A stretch of 18,560 nt of DNA from AG41 sp035943095 (GTDB taxonomy: Bacteria; Gemmatimonadota; Gemmatimonadetes; Gemmatimonadales; GWC2-71-9), in contig DASZCN010000034.1 in assembly GCA_035943095.1 (NCBI GenBank), positions 1 through 18,560 on the forward strand, given 5' to 3'. Numbering within the stretch: position 1 is the stretch's first letter; each line of letters starts with the position of its first letter. Made by a program: the position numbers and the translations under genes. The notes under the pieces are model-generated. The model was not told the origin of the DNA and did no database searches. It worked only from the letters and a program-made list of their open reading frames with translations. Of this stretch, positions 1-5,841 are shown one piece after another.

Positions 1-134
1 GGCAGGGAGGGCTCCTGCCCGGATTGCGAATTGCGGATTGTGGATTGCGGATTGAGCGGTGGGTAATCCGCAATCCGCAATCGCCAATCCGCAATCACGG
101 CGGCGCCAGCCGCCACAAACTCTCGCCGCTCCAT
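1..134 (-). CDS. Partial Tat-type exported protein, 5' end only, with an inverted heptamer array in its coding start
   Basis: This reading frame opens at ATG 134-132 and runs without a stop to the left window edge, about 44 codons. It is preceded by a strong Shine-Dalgarno AGGAGG (plus-strand 145-150, 10 nt spacing). The first residues, MERREFVAAGAA, match the twin-arginine signal pattern (RR-x-F followed by a small hydrophobic stretch). After about 13 residues the frame enters the 7-bp repeat array and reads DWRLRIADYPPLNPQSTIRN, then SGQEPSLP, which resembles the stretch that often follows a cleavage site. The repeat appears to have entered the region between the signal h-region and the mature protein. 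The product cannot be identified because only the start is visible. The gene could be functional with an odd linker, or a pseudogene whose damage lies off the edge. The start codon and ribosome binding site are convincing; the function is unknown. Confidence 0.6.
   Translation of the reverse strand, partial: MERREFVAAGAAVIADWRLRIADYPPLNPQSTIRNSQSGQEPSL
21..99. repeat. Inverted pair of 7-bp tandem repeats (GGATTGC type)
   Basis: The left arm (21-55) holds five heptamers: GGATTGC, GAATTGC, GGATTGT, GGATTGC, GGATTGA. After a 9-nt spacer the right arm (65-99) holds AATCCGC, AATCCGC, AATCGCC, AATCCGC, AATCACG, which are the reverse-complement heptamers. The whole could fold as an imperfect hairpin of about 80 nt. 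Neither the unit nor its reverse complement contains a stop codon in tandem, so the minus-strand gene beginning at 134 stays open across it. The last left-arm unit is degenerate and holds a TGA only on the plus strand. Confidence 0.9.
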
Positions 135-206
135 TGTCCTAGCCCCTCCTGAACGTGCGGCCTATATTACCCGCCCCCCTGGGACGTTGGAAGGTGCGGT
201 CTGCCG
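135..206. promoter_or_regulatory. Divergent intergenic region with a TATATT box
   Basis: This 72-bp gap separates the minus-strand Tat gene from the plus-strand gene at 207. It contains the AT-rich TATATT (163-168), conspicuous in GC-rich surroundings and a plausible -10 element for the plus-strand gene. No well-spaced -35 box is visible: TTGTCC at 134-139 would leave a 23-bp spacer. The minus-strand ribosome site AGGAGG (complement of 145-150) and a plus-strand GGAAGG (189-194) also lie here. The promoter call is tentative. Confidence 0.35.
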
Positions 207-722
207 ATGCAATTCGAAGCGCGGATCGAGCCGCTCGACGGCAAGCTCCCCAAGGTCACCTATCGTTGGGACCCGGAGACGGACATTCTCTCGGTCGCAT
301 GCAAGGGTGCCGGGAAGTCCAGCGGCCTGAACGGCACCGTGGACTTGGAGGGTGGCGACGGGTCGTTCGTGGTCATCGACGTCGCCGGCGGGTGTCTCCG
401 CGGCGTGGACGTGGTCACCTGGCCCGACGATATCCGGACGCGCGACGATCTCGCCATTCCCGAGGCGGCGAAAGATGGGCGCGTCGTATTCCCGAGCCGC
501 AAGTCCAACCCCGGTGTCGCCGCGGTCGAAGTGGACACCGCGCTCACGGTCGAGAAAAACCAGTCGGAGTCGTTGCTCCATATTCGCGTCGGCCGCCAGC
601 GGGCCGCGATGGTCGTGCGGGTTGGCGACCGGCTGCTCGTGGAAGTGGACAAGAACTCGCGCCTGGCGGGGCTGTGGTTCCTGGACGTGCCGCCGTTTCC
701 GAATGTGGAAGCGACGGCCTGA
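207..722 (+). CDS. Hypothetical protein, 171 aa, soluble
   Basis: The protein starts at ATG 207 with a GGAAGG ribosome-site candidate 12 nt upstream. There is no signal peptide or membrane segment. The N-terminal half contains RWDPETDILSVACKG, then GLNGTVDLEGGDGSFVVIDV and RGVDVVTWPDD. This alternation of a WDPETD-like strand with a later 'GxxxxVDVVxWP' strand recalls DUF2283-like small beta domains, and the C-terminal SRLAGLWFLDVPPFP could be a second copy. That similarity is only a shape impression. The gene stands alone: a divergent gene lies upstream, and a decamer repeat array begins 8 nt after its stop. I do not recognise a function. Confidence 0.7.
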   Translation: MQFEARIEPLDGKLPKVTYRWDPETDILSVACKGAGKSSGLNGTVDLEGGDGSFVVIDVAGGCLRGVDVVTWPDDIRTRDDLAIPEAAKDGRVVFPSRKSNPGVAAVEVDTALTVEKNQSESLLHIRVGRQRAAMVVRVGDRLLVEVDKNSRLAGLWFLDVPPFPNVEATA

Positions 723-730
723 CTGGGAGG

Positions 731-780
731 TTATGGAGGTTGGTGGAGGTGAGTGGAGGTTGGTGGAGGTCGGTTGCGGT
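731..780. repeat. Left array of 10-bp tandem repeats (GGAGGTTGGT type)
   Basis: Five decamers run without gaps: TTATGGAGGT, TGGTGGAGGT, GAGTGGAGGT, TGGTGGAGGT, CGGTTGCGGT, the last degenerate. The unit is the near reverse complement of the ACCATCCTCC decamers at 1201-1250, so the two arrays form an inverted pair around the four-helix-bundle gene. The array begins 8 nt after the stop of the preceding gene. Confidence 0.9.
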
Positions 781-844
781 AGATTGAGTCGTCGCGGATG
801 GGAAGGGTACGAGTCATTCCGGCGTTCTCCATAGCTTCGTCCCC

Positions 845-1198
845 GTGGCGCCCTACGAAAAGCTGCTCGCTTGGCGCGAGTGTCATGGACTCGCACTCGC
901 CGTCTACCGAGTAAGCACACACTTCCCTTCTGACGAGCGCTACGGACTCACGTCCCAGGCGCGACGGGCGGCCTTCTCGGCCGCGGTGAACATCGTCGAA
1001 GGTTCTTCACGTCGAAGCGCTAAGGAGTTTCGCCGTTTTCTGGACATAGCGCTCTCCTCGCTGACTGAGGTTGGGTATGCACTGCGGTTCTCTCGAGAGG
1101 TTGGCTTGCTTCCAGACGAGGACTGGTCGACCCTAAACGATAAGCAATGTCGTGCACGGTTTCTCACCTGGCAGCTGTACCGATCCCTGGCCCGTTAG
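845..1198 (+). CDS. Four-helix-bundle protein, S23/IVP family (TIGR02436/PF05635 type)
   Basis: This 117-residue helical protein matches the four-helix-bundle (23S rRNA intervening-sequence protein, S23) family throughout: YEKLLAWRECHGLALAVY near the N-terminus, then FPSDERYGLTSQARRAA, NIVEGSSR near residue 50, EFRRFLDIALSSLTEVGYAL at about 61-80, and a C-terminal helix. The length is normal for the family. The start is GTG 845, which gives the usual family N-terminus; no clear Shine-Dalgarno precedes it. Known relatives sit in rRNA intervening sequences (Leptospira, Coxiella) and are related to the Avd factor of diversity-generating retroelements, but most genomic copies have no known role. 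No reverse transcriptase or rRNA is nearby. Sampled lines of the gene are about 57-60 % GC, lower than the neighbours. Inverted decamer arrays enclose it; the right one begins within about 7 nt of the stop. Confidence 0.9.
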   Translation: MAPYEKLLAWRECHGLALAVYRVSTHFPSDERYGLTSQARRAAFSAAVNIVEGSSRRSAKEFRRFLDIALSSLTEVGYALRFSREVGLLPDEDWSTLNDKQCRARFLTWQLYRSLAR

Positions 1199-1200
1199 CA

Positions 1201-1250
1201 GCCTGCCTCCACCATCCTCCACCATCCTCCACCATCCTCCACCGTCCTCC
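1201..1250. repeat. Right array of 10-bp tandem repeats (ACCATCCTCC type), inverted relative to 731-780
   Basis: The units are GCCTGCCTCC (degenerate), ACCATCCTCC three times, then ACCGTCCTCC. The reverse complement of the main unit, GGAGGATGGT, differs from the left-array unit GGAGGTTGGT at one position. The array fills most of the gap between the four-helix-bundle stop (1198) and the methyltransferase start (1274). Confidence 0.9.
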
Positions 1251-1273
1251 CCAACGCCGTAGATTTCTCTCCC

Positions 1274-2008
1274 ATGTCCGACCAGCTTCCCCGCCTGGGC
1301 GGGCTCACGGAGCCCGAGAAGTACGAGCGCCTGGTAGAGCGAGTGCCGGGCGTGTGGTGGAGCGACGCGGGGCCGTTCGCCGGGCTGCACGAGCTGAACG
1401 TCGCACGCGTGGACTACCTGCGGGACGTGTTTGGCGGATTCGGCGGCAAACGGGCACTCGATGTGGGCTGCGGCGGTGGCATCCTCGCCGAGACCCTCGC
1501 GGCCGAAGGGGCGGTCGTCACCGGCATCGACCCCTCCGAGAAGTCGCTCGCCGTCGCTCGAGACCACGCCCGCCGCGCCGGGCTCGCGATCGACTACCGC
1601 CGCGGCACCGCCGAGGAGCTGAGCGGCGCCGGTCTCGAGGGGACATTCGACCTGGTGTTTGCAGTGGACGTGCTCGAGCACGTCGACAATCTCGACCGCA
1701 CGGTCGCCGCCATCGCGCGAGTACTCGCGCCCGGCGGCGGGCTGGGCTTCCTCACCCACAACCGCACGATCGCCGGATTCCTCCAGGTGATCTGGGAGGA
1801 GGAATATGTGCAGCATACCATGCCCGAAGGGTTCCATGACTTCGCCCGGTTCATCACGCCGGGGGAGCTCAACGACAAGCTCGCCGGAAACGCCATGGTC
1901 GTGCAGGAGATGAAAGGAGTGGAGCGCGCCGGGGACGGCACCGGCCGCCGGGTGCTCTGCGACGATCTGAGCATCACCTACCTGGGCTGGGCGCTCCGGA
2001 CCCGTTGA
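1274..2008 (+). CDS. ubiG: UbiG-like SAM-dependent O-methyltransferase
   Basis: The 244-residue protein is a class I methyltransferase. The SAM-binding glycine motif ALDVGCGGGILAE lies at about residues 60-72, an acidic strand end is in VVTGIDPSE, and the post-I/II region is TFDLVFAVDVLEHVDN. The N-terminal WWSDAGPFAGLHELNVARVDYL matches the 'W-D-x-G-F-LH-N-R-Y' start of UbiG (3-demethylubiquinol / 2-polyprenyl-6-hydroxyphenol methylase), and the length equals UbiG. The ATG at 1274 gives that N-terminus, although no good ribosome site is visible upstream. Whether the substrate is a ubiquinone precursor is uncertain, since the likely host phylum often relies on menaquinone; another quinone-like or small phenolic acceptor is possible. 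Its TGA overlaps the TTG start of the NurA gene, so it appears to be the first gene of the long plus-strand run. Confidence 0.85.
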   Translation: MSDQLPRLGGLTEPEKYERLVERVPGVWWSDAGPFAGLHELNVARVDYLRDVFGGFGGKRALDVGCGGGILAETLAAEGAVVTGIDPSEKSLAVARDHARRAGLAIDYRRGTAEELSGAGLEGTFDLVFAVDVLEHVDNLDRTVAAIARVLAPGGGLGFLTHNRTIAGFLQVIWEEEYVQHTMPEGFHDFARFITPGELNDKLAGNAMVVQEMKGVERAGDGTGRRVLCDDLSITYLGWALRTR

Positions 2009-3015
2009 CCGTGTCGCGCTCCTGGGTCGATGCGGTGCTCGCAGCAGGCGCCGTTCCAGCCTCGTCCATCCCGGAGGCGAGCCTCGGTCGTAGCGACATC
2101 GAAGAGTTCACCGGTGCCGATCCCGTCGAGGACCGCGAGCTGCAGGTCCATGCCCTGGCGGGGGCTCAGGCCCTCGCGCCCCGAGCGGTCTCATTTCTGG
2201 ATGGCATCGAGCTCTGGCGCGTGGTAGGATACGCCGGGGTCACGCCCATCGTCCGGGCCTACGTCGCGACAGCGATCCGTCGCCGTGGCCCCCCCGGCCC
2301 CGACCGCCGGCCGTGCACGGTGGCCCACGAAGCGGAGGAGCTCGCCATCACACGGCTCGAGCACCTGCCCAGCGCAGTGCGCCGCGCCCTCGACGAGGCG
2401 GGCGTGCGTGTGGTCGAGATCCCCCCGGAAGACGCAGGACAGCCTGCCCGCGCGCTCCCGGCCGCACGCGTGGAGGTGCAGAAGGCGCGGGCGACGCTCG
2501 AGCGCCGCGTGGCGGAGCGCGGTCTCGCTGCAGTCGGTGCGGACGAATGGCTCGTCGTCGACGGCGTCATTTCCGATTCTCCCGCGTTGTCCGCCCACCC
2601 CCGCGCCCTCGGTGTGGTTAAGAGTCACGGAGCGCAATACTTCGAGGGCGCGGAGCTCGAGCGCGCGCTCACGTTGCCGGCGGATCATCGCACCAGCGTG
2701 TTCCGCCCCAAGAGCCGTGGAGCGCGCCGGGAGATCCACTCCTGGTATCTCCGGCTCTGGCCCTGGGAGGGCAATGATCTGCTGTACGGGCTCGTGCGGC
2801 TGGAAGCGCGCGCCCATCCCGACGCGGTGGCGCTCGCGTCGGCCGTCTCGGCGTGGCTCCTGCACGAGCGGGCGCCGCTCGCCACCCCCGACCGGCGGTG
2901 GGATCGGTTACTTTACCCCATCCATGACGTGGAGACCTATTTGAGAGCGCGCGCCCCGCGCGACCTCGTTTCGCGCCAGGCCGTACGCCTCCCCCATCGC
3001 AGGGTTGCCTCTTGA
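2005..3015 (+). CDS. nurA: NurA-family 5'-3' nuclease (HerA partner)
   Basis: The 336-residue protein resembles NurA, the nuclease that joins the HerA ring to resect double-strand breaks. Visible signatures are an N-terminal VSFLDGIELWR (Asp66, candidate metal ligand), the central LVVDGVISD (Asp186) followed by GVVKSH (Lys206), and the C-terminal YPIHDVETYLR (His307, Asp308), which occupies the place of the conserved C-terminal His motif. A coiled region rich in Glu and Arg precedes the DG strand (about 155-175). The start is TTG 2005, overlapping the preceding TGA by 4 nt (TTGA); GTG 2011 in the same frame is an alternative. The adjacent HerA gene, again with a TTGA overlap, strongly supports the assignment, because the two normally work as a complex. 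The exact metal ligands are inferred from motif position. Confidence 0.85.
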   Translation: MTVSRSWVDAVLAAGAVPASSIPEASLGRSDIEEFTGADPVEDRELQVHALAGAQALAPRAVSFLDGIELWRVVGYAGVTPIVRAYVATAIRRRGPPGPDRRPCTVAHEAEELAITRLEHLPSAVRRALDEAGVRVVEIPPEDAGQPARALPAARVEVQKARATLERRVAERGLAAVGADEWLVVDGVISDSPALSAHPRALGVVKSHGAQYFEGAELERALTLPADHRTSVFRPKSRGARREIHSWYLRLWPWEGNDLLYGLVRLEARAHPDAVALASAVSAWLLHERAPLATPDRRWDRLLYPIHDVETYLRARAPRDLVSRQAVRLPHRRVAS

Positions 3016-4976
3016 TTGACCGGCGCGACCCTGAGCCGATCGGCCGCGTCGTCGCGACAGAGCAGAAGCCGGCGACCCCGCACCAATTCCATTTCTGGAC
3101 TGCGAACGAAACCAGCATCGGTATCGGGGCGATCGTGCGCGTGGAGGAGGGAGCAGGGAGCGGGGAGCAGGGAGCAGGACGCATCGTGTATGGGGTAGTC
3201 ACCGACGGATGTGCGTATTCCGATCTGGCGACACCCTTACATGATGTCGTCGGCGCCGAGGGAGATCCGGTGCGCGCCGCGGAGAGTCCTACCGCTCGTC
3301 AGGAGATTCGCCTTTGGACCGCGGCGGTGCTCCGTCAGCGACCCGAGGAGCCCCTTCAACCCGTGCCGCTGGGCTGCGTGCACCTGGCCACCGACGCCGA
3401 CGTGGCACAGGCGCTGCGGATGGACACCTACCTGAGCGGCGCGGACCCCCGCGGGATCCCCGTCGGCCTGTATACGTCGGGCGGCCTCGAGGCGCCGGTC
3501 TATCTGGATGCCGACTTCCTGCTCGGTCCCGAGGCGGCCCACTTGAACATCTCCGGCATCTCGGGACTCGCCACGAAGACGAGCGCGGTCGAGTTCCTGC
3601 TTGCGTCCATCTTCGAGCATTTCCCGCGACACAAGGGTCGCATCGCCGCGGTGTGCTTCAACGTGAAGGGGCCCGATCTGTGCTTCCTCGATCAGGCCGG
3701 CACCCTGGAGGAGGAAGACCGGCGTCGCTACGAGCGGCTGGGCGTGGACGCGAAGCCGTTCGAGCGGGTGCGGTACTACGCGCCGTTCAAGTCCGACGGC
3801 GTGAACCTGAACACGCTCCGCACGCACCCCGACCTCGTGGGCGCCGTGGAGCCGCTCGTGTGGGGATTGCGCGAGGTACTCGACTATGCCGAGGTCCTGC
3901 TCAATCGCGACGATATCGACGCCAAAGCCGACGCCTTCATCGATTTCCTGTCCGACCGCGTGGTCGACAAGCCGTTCGACGACGGCTTTGGGGGAACGCA
4001 CCGCGTGGTGACGTTTTCAGACCTGGAGCGGCTGTTTCGCGCCATCTTCGACGGCCTCGAGCTCGCCGGCGGGCGAAGTGACACCTGGCGCACGCACCAC
4101 ATCGCGACCATCCGCAAGGTGCGCAACCGCCTCTCGAACATTTCGACGCGCGCCAAGGGGCTCGTGACCGACGATGGCCCTTCGAGCGACCTGCCCTGGA
4201 GTCGATTCGAGGACCGGGCCGTGTACGTCGTCGACGTCGCCAATGTCGATCCGCTCGGCCAGGACCTCGTGTTCGCCCGCGTGGTCTCCAAGCTACGCGA
4301 GCATCTCGAGCGCCGCGATCTAGGCGTCGACGCGGTGGTCGTGTTCGTCGACGAGCTGAACAAGTACGCGCCCGCGGACGGGCCCGATACATACGTCAAG
4401 AAAATGCTGCTCGATATCTCCGAGCGCGGGCGTTACCTTGGCCTCGTGCTGTTCGGTGCCGAGCAATTTCGCTCGCAGGTGCATCGGCGCGTGGTGGGGA
4501 ACGCGGGGACGATGGTGTTCGGCCGCATGGACTCGGACGAGCTCGCGACACCCGGCTACCAGGTGCTGTCGCCCGCCACGAAGATCAAGCTCGCCACGCT
4601 GCCCATCGGTGAGCTCATGGTTCGGCACCCGCACTTCACCCAGCCGATCTTCGTCCGCTTCCCGCGACCCGCCGTGCTCCGAGGCCGGGACGGCGTCGAC
4701 CGATTCCCGCCTGGCGCGGACTTGCCGTTCGAAACCGCGGTCGTCCGCCAGCTCGTGAAGCTCGACGCCCGCGTGCGACCGAACGTGGTGAAGGACGTGA
4801 TCGCCGACCGGCGGGAGGACGACGTGCGGCGGGCCCTGGCCCTCACGCGGCAGGCGCGACCCCAGGACGCGTTCGCGCATTTCAAAAAGCTGCTGGGTGC
4901 TCGAGTCGCGGCCACGCCCGTCCCCGTGCGCGAGAGCGTGCCGCCGCTCAATCCCATCTCCGACGAACCCTACTGA
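3012..4976 (+). CDS. herA: HerA-like hexameric ATPase / DNA translocase
   Basis: The 654-residue protein follows the HerA/FtsK-type plan. An N-terminal beta-rich region (about 1-150, HAS-barrel position) comes first. The P-loop strand HLNISGISGLATKTS follows, with Lys189-Thr190, and then Walker B VVVFVDELNKYAP (Asp447-Glu448). Later come GAEQFRSQVHRRVVGNAGT and the conserved TLPIGELMVRHP. HerA pumps DNA and drives NurA during end resection. The P-loop is atypical: Thr188 replaces the glycine that usually precedes the lysine. A Gly-rich stretch GAGSGEQGAG (about residues 46-55) is encoded by a 7-bp tandem repeat inside the N-terminal domain. The start is TTG 3012, overlapping the NurA stop (TTGA). 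The C-terminus after about 590 is polar and may mediate partner contact. Function is well supported by context. Confidence 0.88.
   Translation: MIDRRDPEPIGRVVATEQKPATPHQFHFWTANETSIGIGAIVRVEEGAGSGEQGAGRIVYGVVTDGCAYSDLATPLHDVVGAEGDPVRAAESPTARQEIRLWTAAVLRQRPEEPLQPVPLGCVHLATDADVAQALRMDTYLSGADPRGIPVGLYTSGGLEAPVYLDADFLLGPEAAHLNISGISGLATKTSAVEFLLASIFEHFPRHKGRIAAVCFNVKGPDLCFLDQAGTLEEEDRRRYERLGVDAKPFERVRYYAPFKSDGVNLNTLRTHPDLVGAVEPLVWGLREVLDYAEVLLNRDDIDAKADAFIDFLSDRVVDKPFDDGFGGTHRVVTFSDLERLFRAIFDGLELAGGRSDTWRTHHIATIRKVRNRLSNISTRAKGLVTDDGPSSDLPWSRFEDRAVYVVDVANVDPLGQDLVFARVVSKLREHLERRDLGVDAVVVFVDELNKYAPADGPDTYVKKMLLDISERGRYLGLVLFGAEQFRSQVHRRVVGNAGTMVFGRMDSDELATPGYQVLSPATKIKLATLPIGELMVRHPHFTQPIFVRFPRPAVLRGRDGVDRFPPGADLPFETAVVRQLVKLDARVRPNVVKDVIADRREDDVRRALALTRQARPQDAFAHFKKLLGARVAATPVPVRESVPPLNPISDEPY
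3148..3177. repeat. 7-bp tandem repeat (GGGAGCA type) inside the herA coding sequence
   Basis: About four heptamers lie in frame: GGGAGCA, GGGAGCG, GGGAGCA, GGGAGCA, followed by a partial unit. They encode the Gly/Ser/Glu/Gln/Ala stretch of the HerA N-terminal domain. The block from 3154 to 3175 (22 bp) is identical, and read in the same codon phase, to 18534-18555 at the far end of the window. Confidence 0.85.
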
Positions 4977-4992
4977 CAGACGGGAGTCCGTG

Positions 4993-5841
4993 ATGACCGG
5001 TTGCCGCTACATCGTTCTCGTCGCGACCGCGGTCGTCGCCATGACGGGCTGCCGGCGCACGAGCGGCGCGAAGGTGACGTTGCGGTTCCGTCCGCCGGCG
5101 GGCGCAGAGTACCACTACGCACTCGAGCAACGCACGTCCTGGAGCATGGAGAGTGCCACGGGACCGATGCCCGGACAGGATATCACACTTCAGATCCATT
5201 ATACGCAGACCGTAGGAGGACCCACCGCGGGCGGTACCGCGGTCACGGTCTCGTATGATTCGGTGTCGATTCTTCCCAGCGGGTACGCGGCCGCCCTCGA
5301 CCGGATGCGGGGGCTCAAGAGCCGTGTCGTGTTCGACGAGCGCGGACGCGTCGTCAGCGCGGCGTTCGCCGGGATCGACGGCGAACCGTCGCCCATCGCC
5401 GATCAGCTGGAACGGAGCATGAAGGGGACCGCGCTTCCGTTGCCCGAGACCCCGGTGGGCGTAGGCGATTCCTGGACGGCCGACGCGGAGTCGGCGAGTC
5501 CGGCCGTCGGAGTAGTCTCGTCGATCCCGACGCGGACGCGATTCACGGTCAAGGACATTCAGGCGGAGGGACCCGATACCATAGTGGTTGTCGCCGTCGA
5601 GAGCACGTTTCCCGGCGACCCGGTCTCGGTCAAAGAGCAGAGCCGCGGTGGAGCGGAAAACCATACCGTTCGGGTGTCCGGGGCGCTGAACGGCGAGCGC
5701 GCGTATTCGCTCTCGAAGGGCATCCCGCTGCGCTCCACGATGGGCGGCAGCATGCGCGTGGAGGATCGCGGCCCTGGCGGCGCCTCGCAGGTGACCACCC
5801 TGTCGCGCCAATTTTCGCTCCAACTCACCGGAGCGAAATGA
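4993..5841 (+). CDS. Lipoprotein of DUF6263-like type, within the DNA-resection operon
   Basis: The chosen start, ATG 4993 (GTG 4990 is adjacent), follows a GGGAG ribosome-site candidate and gives a 282-residue protein. It opens with MTGCRYIVLVATAVVAMTGC, a short basic start and hydrophobic segment ending in a lipobox-like AMTGC. The mature protein is beta-rich and polar: YHYALEQRTSWSME near the start, DRMRGLKSRVVFDERGRVV in the middle, LPETPVGVGDSWTAD, and a closing SQVTTLSRQFSLQL. The 'LP..PVGVGDSW' block is typical of DUF6263-like secreted proteins of unknown function. It lies between HerA and Mre11, 16 nt after HerA, and its TGA overlaps the Mre11 ATG (ATGA), so it is probably co-translated with DNA-repair genes despite being exported. 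The role is unknown. Confidence 0.8.
   Translation: MTGCRYIVLVATAVVAMTGCRRTSGAKVTLRFRPPAGAEYHYALEQRTSWSMESATGPMPGQDITLQIHYTQTVGGPTAGGTAVTVSYDSVSILPSGYAAALDRMRGLKSRVVFDERGRVVSAAFAGIDGEPSPIADQLERSMKGTALPLPETPVGVGDSWTADAESASPAVGVVSSIPTRTRFTVKDIQAEGPDTIVVVAVESTFPGDPVSVKEQSRGGAENHTVRVSGALNGERAYSLSKGIPLRSTMGGSMRVEDRGPGGASQVTTLSRQFSLQLTGAK

Noticed and set aside
21..99. A CRISPR array
   Set aside because: Units are 7 bp without unique spacers, arranged as inverted arms, and no cas genes are present.
845..1198. An Avd gene of a diversity-generating retroelement
   Set aside because: The fold family is related, but no reverse transcriptase, template repeat or variable repeat lies in the window.
4897..4992. 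N-terminal extension of the lipoprotein into herA
   Set aside because: The extension is herA sequence in another frame. The lipoprotein signal begins at ATG 4993.
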